Shown one piece after another: positions 42,116-52,727 of a DNA stretch of 64,000 bases; the stretch's first letter is position 1; the number at the start of each line of letters is the position of its first letter. The stretch lies in the NCBI RefSeq assembly GCF_016808335.1, contig NC_053139.1, positions 14,185,819 to 14,249,818 on the forward strand. The letters run 5' to 3'. Under the pieces are notes generated by a model, which worked only from the letters and a program-made list of their open reading frames with translations, was not told where the DNA came from and ran no database searches. The translations under genes and the position numbers were made by a program. The DNA is from Panicum virgatum. Its lineage: Eukaryota; Streptophyta; Magnoliopsida; Poales; Poaceae.

Positions 42116-42690
42116 ACTATCAAAGTTAGTTACGAGTTTAAGTTGCGTACGTATGGAGCAGTATTGAGCGCAACAAGATTGATGGGGTTTCTTCAAACAC
42201 TTGATCCTATGGCCATCATCAGTACGGCGAATCGATCATATGAATGAATCTGTCGAGGCTGTCAAGGTGGAGGAGACTAAACTCGCTAATCGCTGAAGCT
42301 AGCTTCATCTTCAAGTACACTAGTAGCCAGTAGTGTGGCCGTTGTGGATCTGTGGGGACTGATAGGATGACTAATCCGGAGAACCCACGAAGAGCTAAAG
42401 CCATCACGAACTAATTAAAGCCAACAGCCAGCATGCAGCCTGGGTCAGTAAGACAGAGAGAGTGATCGACATAGATCAATGTATGGTAGTGTGCACATTG
42501 TGGTAGCATGCATGATCGCTCCGGGGAAGAAGAAGTGCATTTGAAGTCACCTCCTGTCTTTGTCAACTGGCCTCTCTTGCTCTCGATCACCTCGTTGTTT
42601 GTCGTAGTGCTATGCCCAACTGTCGCCATGATTGGCCACCACTCCATGGTGAGTCCATGGACGACCTTGCCATGCCATGCCGTTTTGTCT
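42116..42690. other. Upstream region of the glycine-rich protein gene
   Basis: No coding region is supported. It probably contains the promoter of the gene at 42810. Confidence 0.3.
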
Positions 42691-42695
42691 CTAGC

Positions 42696-42705
42696 TATAT
42701 ATAAA
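42696..42705 (+). promoter_or_regulatory. TATA box of glycine-rich protein gene
   Basis: TATATATAAA, about 105 bases ahead of the ATG at 42810. Confidence 0.65.
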
Positions 42706-42809
42706 CGGCAGCTGCCATCACCTCGTAGCTTCGCTCGCTTCACAGCAAAAGGCAGTGTAGATAGGCTTGCTCATACATATCCAACACGGTGGGCGCGCGC
42801 GTGCCTGCC

Positions 42810-43403
42810 ATGGGCGGCGCCGGCGTGCTTTTCTCGGCGTCGTTCGTTGTGTTGGTGGCGGCGCTGGCGGTGCCCGTGCTTGCGGACGGCGCCTCGCCGG
42901 AAGCGGGCCGGGTGGCTGCTGATCATCAGGTGCAGAGCGTAGAGGGGGCTGCTGGCCGGAACGGCGGTTACAATGCCAGCAGCGTCACCGGCCGGAAGGA
43001 CGGCGGCGGTGGAGGCGGGGGTGGGTGGGGCAGCAGCGGAGGGACCTCGTGGAGCTACGGCTGGGGGTGGGGCTGGGGCACCGAGGGTGGCGGGGGCGGA
43101 GGCGGCGGTAGCAGGGAAGGAGGCGGCGGCGGCGGTGGAGGAGGAGGAGGAGGCGGCGGTGGTAGTGGTGCAGGTGGAGGCGATGGAAGTAGTGGAACGG
43201 CAGCGCGCGGCGGGAGGAGGGTGACGGCGCGGCGGCGTCGGCACCGGCCGAGCTACAGCTCGAGCCTGTACCGCGTGGGGGAGTACGCGCGGTGCACGGC
43301 GCCCGGGCGGTGCCGCGGCATGCGGCTGCTGTGCCCGATGCACTGCGACGGGCCCTGCTTCTACGACTGCGACGCCAACTGCAGGGCACACTGCCGCTTC
43401 TAG
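42810..43403 (+). CDS. Secreted glycine-rich protein with cysteine-rich tail
   Basis: 197 residues from the ATG at 42810; upstream in-frame codons lack an ATG. The signal peptide (MGGAGVLFSASFVVLVAAL, cleavage near residue 25 after VLA) is followed by a linker. Next comes a long Gly-rich region (about residues 66-150, with a GWGWGWG stretch), a basic segment (RRRRHRP), and a tail YARCTAPGRCRGMRLLCPM, then HCDGPCFYDCDANCRAHCRF. The tail has eight cysteines, mostly C-x3-C, resembling the N-terminal CPxxC segments of plant root-cap/LEA-like secreted proteins. A cell-wall role is inferred from secretion and composition. It is flanked by a clean TATA box and not by transposon sequence. Confidence 0.78.
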   Translation: MGGAGVLFSASFVVLVAALAVPVLADGASPEAGRVAADHQVQSVEGAAGRNGGYNASSVTGRKDGGGGGGGGWGSSGGTSWSYGWGWGWGTEGGGGGGGGSREGGGGGGGGGGGGGGGSGAGGGDGSSGTAARGGRRVTARRRRHRPSYSSSLYRVGEYARCTAPGRCRGMRLLCPMHCDGPCFYDCDANCRAHCRF

Positions 43404-44318
43404 CTGCCCGCCGCCGCCGGCGCGTGGTCGTCGATCTCCTCCGGCGCCACGGGCGTCGCATCGCCGGTCGCCGCTGCTTGCTTTGCTCCCTCTCTCTGCT
43501 CTTGGTGTGCTGCCTGTGCTCGGCTTTCCTGCTTTCTTGGTGAGATGACATGCCGTGCGTCGTGTGCTTTTGATGGCTGTCGCGATTGTTCAGCCCGATT
43601 GCTGCTGCCACCGTCTCAGGCTTTTTCGTTCTGAATCTGTCTTCTGACGGTGTACAGCTTGTTTGCTGCCTGTAATTGAGGAGGATGCGTCTCGTTCAGA
43701 CCTATTTTTCATCAGCTTAATCAAAAGAGTGCATCTTGGGGGCTAACCGTGCCTGACCTGACCATGTGAGGATTTTTCTAGTAGCGTGATCATCATGGTG
43801 TGTATTGATAGGATAGTGACAGGGTCGTTTTTATTTCCATGAACATGCTTTGGTACAGCTTCATTCTAAAATCCTAGGCATGTTAAAAACAAAAGTAGTT
43901 CGTCGTATTTTGCTTTCACTGGACCTATACTAAGCATACGATCCACTCAAACAATTCCTTGCATATCCAAGTTTTCTAGCTTACGCTTCCATGCCATCTG
44001 CTAGTTTGTCATAATGTGTGGCAGCATGACTGTTGGAAGATTCCTGCATCATGAATGGCTGAGCACCCATGGCAGAGAAAGGCAGACCAAGCGCTTTAAT
44101 CACCAGCTTAGAGAGATGAGCAAATAAACAAATGACGACCATTAGTTGTCCAAATGCATCCCTTTCAGTTCAGTTAAATCATTTATGGACCTTCAGATTC
44201 GATCGAAATCATTGTGGATGTGCCATTTTTGTTTCAATTTGACAAATCTCGCTGGAGATTGAGGACGGACGTCGGAGCGTGGTACGCTGCTTGTAAGGAA
44301 CATGCCCATTTAGGCTAT
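43404..44318. other. 3' UTR and intergenic DNA
   Basis: No further gene is seen. Confidence 0.3.
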
Positions 44319-45908
44319 TGTTTATGATTTTGATAATTGTATGACAACGCAATTAAAGGGATTAACAAGTTTGTCAAGTGAATCTTTCTAGGTCCCAAAA
44401 ATGTATTAAAAAGGGTTAGCAAAGCAAAACATAAAGAAAGAACTCAAATAAATGCTGAATTGGACGAGTTATGCAAAAATCAGTAGCACCGGTTATTCCT
44501 ATGACCCTGCACCGGACCTTACGACAAGCATCGGTTGAACCGACGCCCAAAACTTATTCAAATGAGATGGGCTTCAGCAGAATCTTGTAGAGAATTTCAC
44601 AAGCTTTCCAAAGAGTACAACATCATCGAAATCGGAGTTCGGAATAAAAAGTTATGGTCAAAACACGGAGAAGCTGATTTCTATGTGGCACCGGTTAAAC
44701 CGATGCTATCACCGGTTATTCCGATGCTCAAAATTTGGTCAAATGAGATGGACTTTAGCATAATCTTGTAGAGAATTTCACAAGCTTTCCAAAGAGTACA
44801 AGATCATCCAAATCGGAGTTCGGAGTAAAAAGTTATAGCCAAAATACGAAGCACCTTGAAGCTGATTTCTATAAGCACCGAAAATATCGATGCTACTTAA
44901 AAAAGGCATCGGTGCAATGCCTGCACTATTGTCCAGAGAGCATGTTTTTTGTCCCAGAAATTTTCTTTAGCACCGGATGAACCGATGCTACCACCGGATA
45001 TTCCGATGGTACCATATTTCAGCTGCAGAACTCGTCAGAAAGGACCAACGGCTAGTTCGAGCTATTAGTGATCGGTTAAACCGATGACTAGGCACCGGTT
45101 AGACCGATGCTTACGCAAAAATGCCCCCAACGGCTACAAACGGCTACTTCGAGTTTGTGGGCTATATATATGGTTTCCCTCGACCATTTGAAGCTTACTG
45201 GAGACTAGAGAGACCCCATACACATTGAAGGACACCTCCAAGCCAATCCAAATGCATATTGATCAAATCCTTATGTTTAGCACTAGCTTTGTGAGTGTGA
45301 ATGCTAGATTAGCTCTTGAGTGAGTGAGTAAGCAAGGTTGAGATCCTTGTGCTGCGGTTCTTGAGTGAACCAACCATTGTATCTCGATGCGCCGGTCCTT
45401 TGGAGCATTGGTGGCTCGCCAGCATGTCAACGACCCTCTGGCTTGGTGTGGAACGGCGTCGACAACATTGTTCGGGGGACGGAGACCCCTCCTTCGTGGG
45501 CAAGATCCCTTAGTGGAAAACATGATCAATGTGGCCGTGATTGTGTTCACGGAAGAGACTTGATTGCCGGGAACCGATACTCTTCGTGAGTGCTTCAACA
45601 ACGTGGATGTAGGAGCGCCTTCGTGTCGAGAGTTTGCTTCCTCTTATCCCGTCTTTAAGCTTCCGCATTTCATATTGTAATTTTATGTGCCTTTACTTTC
45701 ATAGAGTAGTATCTTGATAGGATTGGCTATAGGTTGCTAAACTATTTTGGGATGAGGGTTTCACACTAGAAGAATCATAGTTGCACATCTAGATAGCATT
45801 TTAGATTAAGTTTTTGTGTAAACTAGTTGGAGCCATAGGTTAAGGTTTTTAGAGAGCCTAATTCACCCCATCCCCCTTTTAAGCTAGAGCACCCGATCAC
45901 TTTCAACA
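44319..45908 (+). mobile_element. Probable solo LTR (about 1.6 kb)
   Basis: Begins TGTTTATG and ends TTTCAACA. It contains a TATA box (CTATATATATGG near 45165) and many CACCGGTTAAACCGATGC-like words. A ~100-bp stretch (AAATGAGATGG to AAAAAGTTAT) is repeated directly 180 bp apart (44560 and 44740). No retrotransposon proteins lie inside or beside it. The flanks do not form a TSD, so the exact ends are uncertain. Confidence 0.5.
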
Positions 45909-46439
45909 CTGCCCTGATGAACGGCAAATGTTAGGAGTCGCTCGGGCTACTGGCAGTCAAACAATCGCACAAGGTCCAATAACTATTTTTTTTTCCGGAA
46001 CAAAAAAAATTTATTTCCGATTTTTTTATATTGCTAGAACAATTAAAAAATTATTCTGAAATAAAATAAATTTGTTCTAGAACAAATTTGACTATGTGCC
46101 AGTTTAGATAATCTGAAGTGGATGACAAGTCCGTGTGACCTCCAACGGCACCCTGATGAACTCCAACCTAGGTGAAGCCGATGGCTGGCGCGGAGACTAT
46201 ATGTCGTGCGGGTTGCAAAACGCGGATCCATTGCCTGAAGGCCCAATGTCAATGAATTCGACCCAATTTCGACTTCCACGGCCAATGTTTAGCATTATTT
46301 CTCTGTCCAAAGTTGGTCCCACATTCACATTAGTTAAAGAAAGTTCTGTCTTCTCTTTCCCTCTCATCTGTCTGACAATGGGACCTGGACACCTCGCATG
46401 CAACTTTTTTCTTTGTACCAGGTGCCCGAGTTAACTTTC
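45909..46439. other. Intergenic DNA
   Basis: Includes an AT-rich tract with GAACAAATT words near 45990-46090. No gene. Confidence 0.25.
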
Positions 46440-46795
46440 GATTCCAAACAAACACCTCATGCAGGTTACATTGCATGTATTTACTGTAGCACTTTTGACC
46501 AAAAATTTAGAGTACCAAACGAAGTCTAATTACAAAACCACCTCCACAACCCCCGTGTAAATCGCGAGACGAATCTAATGAGGTCTTTGACCGCGCGATT
46601 AGAGGATGGTTACTGTAGCATCACTGTTGCAAATTATTAATTAATTACCGTCATTAGATTCATCGCGAAAAGTTACACCCGTCCCTGAAAAAGTTTTACA
46701 AATAGACTTCATTTAGTACTCCATGCATACGAGATTCTCTTCTCGAAAAACGTGCCGAAAAATTTCTCCCCATAACCAAACACGGCCTAATGGTT
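46440..46795 (-). mobile_element. MITE remnant ending CCAAACACGGCC
   Basis: The right end ACCAAACACGGCC and internal words TTACTGTAGCA, GAGACGAATCTAATGAGG and CATTAGATTCATCGCG resemble a common grass MITE. A matching left end was not found, so the copy seems truncated. Confidence 0.45.
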
Positions 46796-47309
46796 AGTCA
46801 TGGTCCACCGTGTGCCGCCGCACTCTGCCGCCGCCGCAACCCGTCCTGCTTCACGCCGCACACTGTCGTGACCCGTTCCGCTCCGCGCCGTCGTGGCCTG
46901 CCCTACTCCGTGCCGCACGCTGCCTCGGCCCGACCTCGCGCCATAGGGGAAGGGGTATTGGGAGAGGGACAACGCAAGGGAGAACGTGCGATGGGGTGGG
47001 GAGGAGCGGCGTGGCGGCGGAGGAAGGGCGGCAAGGGATGATATGTGAGGAAGGATTGGGAGGAGAGAGTGGTGAGTTGGGACGGCCCGGGGGGAGAGAG
47101 ACGGGGAATGAGAGGTTAAGTAATTTTTTAATTAGGGGAGAGTATGGAATTGGTGGGTGGAGAGTAGATGAAGCAGCCGCGCAGATTGACAAACATATGG
47201 CCGGCTTGAAACTAGCCTTTACCCTTTATTTTAAGAGCTGGGAGGCTTAGTTCCGAACATTTGGTATTCAATTAAAATTAGTGAAACAAGGTTTTACCAT
47301 AGTCAAATG
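46796..47309. other. GC-rich then plain intergenic DNA
   Basis: The GC-rich block 46800-47100 yields ORFs on both strands without domains. No gene is called. Confidence 0.3.
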
Positions 47310-47317
47310 GCCACAAC

Positions 47318-48059
47318 TAAGGGTGTAAATGGTACGGATATTTTCCAATTAACCGAGAGTGTCGGATAATGATTCGAATATTCTTTCCGGATATCCGGAT
47401 ACGAATTCGAATACTTTATTCGGATATCAGATACGAATACAATACGGGTAATATCCGTCGGATACCGGATATACAGTCGGATAATCCGGATAGGTGATTC
47501 GGATATTAAATTCAGATAGTTTTATAATATATATATAATCATTTGAAATTAGAAAAATACAAAATTAATACCAAATTTTTTATAAAAATATAATCTACCT
47601 ATTGCCACTACTTTAGTTTTACAATACAAAATATATACATTAATAAAAATTAAATTTGTCTCAAAAAATTTAGAACTAATTCATTTCAAATTAGAAAAAT
47701 ATAAAATTAGCACCAAAATTTTACTAAATATAATGTACCTATTGACTCTCTATAGAAGTTTAATCTTATTTATTTTTAGTGTAGTTTAAGAACTAAAGTC
47801 AATCTTTAGCAATAATTTGACATTCTATTTTGAATAAATGTTGCATTTACTTGGTATCCGAATAAACATCTGTGCTCGACATGATCCGCATCTGGTTCAC
47901 TCCGTATTCGATACACATCTATTCTTATTCGTAACCGAAGCAATCCGAATCCGTATTTGTATCCGAGACTATCCGTTTTCGAATCCGAATTCGATAAAAA
48001 TGTGAAAACAAATATGATATCGATAATATCCGTCTATATCCGATCTGTTTACATTCCTA
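47318..48059. mobile_element. hAT-like non-autonomous element rich in ATCCGGATA words
   Basis: The ends are TAAGGGTGTAAATGGTACGGATA and, reversed, TAGGAATGTAAACAGATCGGATA. The adjacent 8-mers GCCACAAC (47310-47317) and GCCGCACT (48060-48067) agree at five positions, a possible decayed TSD. The terminal parts hold repeated GGATATCCGGATA and CCGAATCCG words around an AT-rich middle. No ORF. Confidence 0.65.
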
Positions 48060-48067
48060 GCCGCACT

Positions 48068-48660
48068 AGTTTGTGCCATGGTGAGGATAACGGAAATGCT
48101 TGCCAGAAAAGGCATCAGAGCTATTCCTCGTGCAGTTTATTATTGAGACGTGATAAAGTGTCGTTCTTTCAATACCGAACGACTAAAACAATACGTGACT
48201 TGTAACTTGCAACCTATTTACAACCAGACGTGGTCTTTGGGTCTAAAAGCCCGAGATAGATAGTGATTTATTTATTTATTATTGTCAACCACCGTGGCAT
48301 AATATAATATAAAAATGCTTCATTATCTCGAATAGTGAGAAGTCTTTACATACAAGATACCGTGACAAATGAGTGCTAGTTACAAACAGCAGGTGATTGA
48401 TCATCTGTTAAGCAGTGTTAATTAGATCGGACGTGTGATAGTAGTATTCTCATGTGCCTCCCTCCGCGAAAAAACCCCAAAACATCTGTCCCCGATTTTG
48501 ACTGGCCTTGAAGGCGCACGTCGCTCTCCTGCTCGGTTGCTTGGTGCTCCAACTGCTGTTGCTTGCCTTGTGGGGTGAGACCTTCCTTCCCTGCAACCTA
48601 TCATCTCCTCCGTGACGAAACCCAAATCTAGCCATCCTCAATAACAATAAATTAATAATC
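48068..48660. other. Intergenic DNA
   Basis: No gene is supported upstream of the 48748 ATG; it probably contains that gene's promoter. Confidence 0.3.
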
Positions 48661-48747
48661 CATAATATGCAATGCCCAAATTGGCAGCTCCAAGGTGCAT
48701 TACAATATTCAAGCACACACACATCAGCAGCTGGCTCGCTAAGATCG

Positions 48748-49248
48748 ATGAGTAATCTCCCCTCCATGATGCTCGGAGCTCCCACCGCTCATCACGTCCT
48801 TCTTCACCACCTGCCCGTCCGGCCTCCGCGTCCGGGCAGCCACCGCGGCGGCGGCGGCAGGCGGCGGCTCCTCTCCACGGCCGCCGCGCGGCGCGACGAT
48901 GCCGCCGCCGGCGGCGGCGCAGAGCCGGCGGAGGGCTCGTCGTCGTCGGGGCCGGAGAGCCTGAGGTTGACGGCGACGGCGACGGCGACGGACGCCAAGG
49001 CGGCGCCGGCGCTGTGCAAGGACTACAGCCACACGCTGCTCCGGTCGGAGTGCCTGGAGGTGCTGGGCCTGGTGGACCTGGACTCGCTGCGGAGGCGGCC
49101 GCGGCTCACCGTGGGGGTGACGGTGAAGGCCTCCGTGGTGCTCCCGGTGCTGGTGGTCCTCGCCGTCCTCTACCTCGCGGACATGGCCAAGGGGGACGTC
49201 GACTGGACGGACCACCTCGACGACGTTGAGGACGTGGCCGGGGACTAG
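48748..49248 (+). CDS. Small single-pass membrane protein, unknown
   Basis: 166 residues if started at the ATG at 48748 (context AAGATCGATGAG); an in-frame ATG at 48667 would add 27 residues of poor quality. Residues 1-50 are rich in Arg, His, Ser and Ala, like an organelle transit peptide. The middle is low-complexity. Residues 88-120 (LCKDYSHTLLRSECLEVLG) look folded, then comes one hydrophobic segment (about 128-145, VVLPVLVVLAVLYLA) and an acidic C-terminus (DWTDHLDDVEDVAGD). I do not recognise the family. Strong GC at third codon positions and a closed frame support a real gene. Location in a plastid or mitochondrial membrane is a guess. Confidence 0.6.
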   Translation: MSNLPSMMLGAPTAHHVLLHHLPVRPPRPGSHRGGGGRRRLLSTAAARRDDAAAGGGAEPAEGSSSSGPESLRLTATATATDAKAAPALCKDYSHTLLRSECLEVLGLVDLDSLRRRPRLTVGVTVKASVVLPVLVVLAVLYLADMAKGDVDWTDHLDDVEDVAGD

Positions 49249-49639
49249 TTAGCAGTTAGCACAGGGGTGTGATTGTCCCTGTCGGCTGTCGCTCACAATG
49301 AACTGCATCAGGCAGCTCCGCATTCAGATATCCGCTTCTCCTTTCTATTCTTTCCATTTCTTTTAGAACAACTAACAAGTGTACATACTTAAGCAGGTTT
49401 TACGGTTATGTTGAAAATGTAAATTTGCTTTATATTAGTATATACTCCCTTTTTGTTTCGTTTGTGAATATATAGTACTATATATAGTTGTTCTGAATAC
49501 GGACAATGTTTCTTTAATATAGTAATGTGCAACTTTGACCATAGCCTATTTTTTTTATCAGGCTCCGGAGTTAGTTCAGTTTTTTTAACTTAATAGTCAG
49601 TTCAGTTCCCTCGTAAATGGTATGAATAATTTCTGACTG
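49249..49639. other. 3' flank of the membrane-protein gene
   Basis: 3' UTR and AT-rich DNA; no gene. Confidence 0.3.
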
Positions 49640-49880
49640 TATTCGAATTCGATCTGGTCTGGAAGGGTTTTTATCCGTTTGTATCCGATTTTGAGTATTT
49701 AATATCTGTAACCGATCTGTATCTGAATACTAAAAGTTATATTTTTATATGTCGACATCTATTAAAATTTTATCCGGCAAAAACTAATATTATCCGTATC
49801 CGACTTTGTATTCGAATAAAAATATAAAAATAAATACGATATCAATAATATATGTCCGTATCCGATCCGTTTACATCTCC
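49640..49880. mobile_element. Truncated copy of the ATCCGGATA hAT-like element
   Basis: Only the right-hand part is present: TATCCGTATCCG, GATATCAATAATAT, GTCCGTATCCGATCCG and TTTACATC. These match the end of the element at 47318-48059. The left part is missing. Confidence 0.6.
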
Positions 49881-50264
49881 GGTTCCATCTCTCTTTCATC
49901 TGCTTGCAAACTGTTTTTTTATTCGGCTTGGTGTACGAACCGAAAACACGTTTCGATCTTGCTGTCTGATACCACAGTTCAATTGCCACAGTGCATGTGC
50001 TCTGTTCGTTTTCCATGGATCAGAGTTTTGGCTTTTGGGTACACTGGAGCTCTGCTCATGGAGTTGAGGGGCTGAGGGCTCCTCTTCTGCTTGACTATTC
50101 ATCTGCACTTGCTTGGACATCGTTGAACAGCTGGTGCCAGTATGGCGGATAGGATTTTTTTTAATCGATCTACGGAGAAAGCAAAATGTTGTACAAGAAA
50201 GTTGCCACTCTCTGCTATTGATGTGTTACATCAACTATAAGTTAAAATTTTGATAGTTGATAAA

Positions 50265-51213
50265 CTTGCAAGTACTCCTGCGAATGGATTGGACAAAATC
50301 CAAATCCAAATCCAATTGGATTTTGACACTTGGATTCTATTGGACTTGGATCTAGTTGGATATGAACATCCAGTTACTTTAGATCTAATAGAGTTGGATT
50401 CTGTTGGATAAAAAATAAAGGATAATCCAAATCTTATTGGATTGTGAACCATGAAACGCTAGCCCGTGGAAGCTTCACTATGGCCACCGGCCGCCGAGCC
50501 ACGACCTGCTCATCAGGCATCAGCAACCTCCTCCACGTGCGTACTGCAGCCGCCTCACCGCGCGTCGTCCCCAACTCCAAGCACGTGCTCGGCTTTTGCG
50601 ACCAGTCCATGATCTAGCTGCCTAGCTCTGACCCGCTCTCGAAGATCTGCACGGTGTCATGGCTTGCATCGTCTTCTCCGCGCAGCCTCGCAGCAACGTG
50701 CGCTGTCAAGGATCGGAGTGCATGGTGCGAGTTCTTGGAGGCCGCGTCGGCATGGAGTGGACGTCGTTGAGGAGGCCGTGAATGGCGGTGTGACCAACAT
50801 TGCGTCTCGAGCGTGCTCTTCTCTCGGTTGACGTCGTCGACGTTGGCACTGTGGCGCAGTCATGCCGGGCCTGTAGACAATGCTCATGGAGGAGCTTACA
50901 ACGTCCATTGCCAAGTCGGCAGGTTCAAGTATGTGACCTGCAAGGATGGCGTTGCGATGACTGATCACCTGGGCAATATTTTCTGGGACGGTATCATCAA
51001 CTACTGGCTGGTCGAGGCCTTTTCCTCCTCCTCATACGTGAATTGGATTGAATGGATGGATAATTATGTATGTGTGGTTGGATTGGATAGGATTGGATGA
51101 TGAGTACTATCTACTAGGATTGGATTGGATGTTAACATAACTTCAATTGGATGTTAATTGGATATCATTAGTTGGATTTTGGATGATGATCCATTCCCAG
51201 GAGTACTTGCAAG
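50265..51213. mobile_element. TTGGATT-repeat element with GC-rich interior
   Basis: The ends are inverted: CTTGCAAGTACTCCTGCG on the left and, reversed, CTTGCAAGTACTCCTGGG on the right. The adjacent flanks TTGATAAA and TTGATTAC are partly alike (possible decayed 8-bp TSD). Both ends (50285-50445 and 51045-51190) are full of TTGGAT/ATCCAA words in both orientations. The ~600-bp GC-rich middle (50455-51035) looks like captured genic DNA but has broken frames and no recognised domain. Probably hAT-type and non-autonomous. Confidence 0.6.
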
Positions 51214-51370
51214 ATTGATTACATGAGCACTGAGTAGTAGTTATCATATGAAGATCTCTCTAGGAGAAGTATTAGTCTCAAAGATTAGTCAACAAGACAA
51301 ACAAGAATGGAGAGAACTAATTAACAACAGTTCTAACTTAACCTGATTGAGCGTCAACTTATAAACAAAC

Positions 51371-51915
51371 TGTTGACAGCCAATTCTGGTAGTTAAGAGG
51401 CCGACTGGTCTGACGGGTCGGGCCGACCAGTCAGACCGGTCTGTCCAGTTATAATCCGAGTAGGCTTCGTTTTATTTTGAAAATTCTTATATAAACCAAC
51501 TTGGAGAGGGGTACGACTTCCCTGGCCTATAAATATAAAGGCTAAGGCCGATTGCGGGTAATCCCAATCGATTCACACATTTATCCTTTACTTTTTCCTC
51601 CAAACCCTAACTTTTCCAATCTCATATGTTGTTCTTCGCTCGTCTCCACAGCGTTTGACGGCGTTCTGAGTGGCCTGCCGACCTCAGAGCAATCCTAGAT
51701 CCACGAGCTCCGACGGGTCCCTCCCGAGCTCGAGGTTTTAGGTCTTCGCGGTGTTCTCTATAGAACCGGTCTGACCGGTTGCCATAACCGATCTGACCGG
51801 TCGCCATAACCGGTCTGACCGGTCTGTGCGCAGGGAGCCCATTGGTGAAGATCGCGTCGATGATCAATGCGCGTTCTAGCGCATTCGAGTGTGTTGGCGT
51901 AAATTAGTGTCAACA
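51371..51915 (+). repeat. 5' LTR of gypsy element
   Basis: 545 bp with a TATAAATATAAAGG promoter motif near 51521-51540. It carries one 22-bp unit of the ACCGGTCTGACCGGT/CCATA array more than the 3' LTR, accounting for the whole length difference. The ATG of a short LTR ORF present in the 3' copy is changed here. Confidence 0.9.
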
Positions 51916-51922
51916 CACTTTT

Positions 51923-51941
51923 TGGCGACTCCACTGGGGAC
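51923..51941 (+). other. Primer-binding site of gypsy element
   Basis: TGGCGACTCCACTGGGGAC, 7 bases after the 5' LTR; starts with TGG as plus-strand PBSs do. I did not assign the tRNA. Confidence 0.6.
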
Positions 51942-51987
51942 AGATTAATCTGGTTTTTAAACCGATCTAATCTAGTTCTCAAAGAAG

Positions 51988-52341
51988 ATGGGCGTCATCA
52001 CCGACCTCGATGAAGGCAACATCTCCACATCTATCGAGGAACTCAGCGAGGAGGAGCGCCAAGAGTACTTGGTGGTCAGGGAGCACTTCAAAGCACAATT
52101 CTTGAAGGGATTCAAGAAAAATCAGCAAGGCCAGGTCGCGAGGGTTCAAGACTTTGTGATGCCCTCCTTCACGCTCAAAAATAAGCAAGTCAAGGTAATA
52201 AGCAATGTAAGCACTTCATCTTCCGACTTGTTTAGCCAATTATCATCTATTATGGATAAGAAAATTGCTGATATATATAAGCCCGTGAATGATTTAAAAG
52301 ATCAAATAGATATCATGAAAAAAAGGCAAATCCGTAGATGA
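51988..52341 (+). CDS. Gypsy gag N-terminal ORF
   Basis: 117 residues beginning MGVITDLDEGNISTSIEEL, with a charged, helical look (EERQEYLVVREHFKAQF) and coiled-coil potential near its end. It sits just after the PBS, where gag starts, and is followed by stops before the main gag ORF. It was probably once continuous with it. No other function is suggested. Confidence 0.6.
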   Translation: MGVITDLDEGNISTSIEELSEEERQEYLVVREHFKAQFLKGFKKNQQGQVARVQDFVMPSFTLKNKQVKVISNVSTSSSDLFSQLSSIMDKKIADIYKPVNDLKDQIDIMKKRQIRR

Positions 52342-52727
52342 TAATTGTGCTTTCCAAATTGCTAATTCATCGGTTATGCCAGCATCTGTTCAAGAACCAC
52401 TATATGGCATGCCGACGAACTATTTTGCAGGGCAAACATCACCATTGCAGATGGTACAGCCGAATGCGGCTGGACCGGTCAGACCGGTCCAACAGACCGG
52501 TCAGACCGGTCCAACAGACCGGTCAGACCGGTGCGATGGTGGTCAGCCCAGTAACATCTACACCGAACACGTCTACTCTTTGCTCGGCAATCCTTAGCTG
52601 AACCAATGAGATGACAAATTGTGTGCAGTCTTCTCCTTCATAAGAATCTGGTTCTGCACATGAACCGATTTTTGTTAATGTACATGGAAATTATGCGGGG
52701 CATGCACCGATAAGTTCGGTTTAGACG

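Noticed and set aside
42771..43611. Minus-strand ORFs of about 206 codons
   Set aside because: Antisense shadows of the Gly-rich protein gene.
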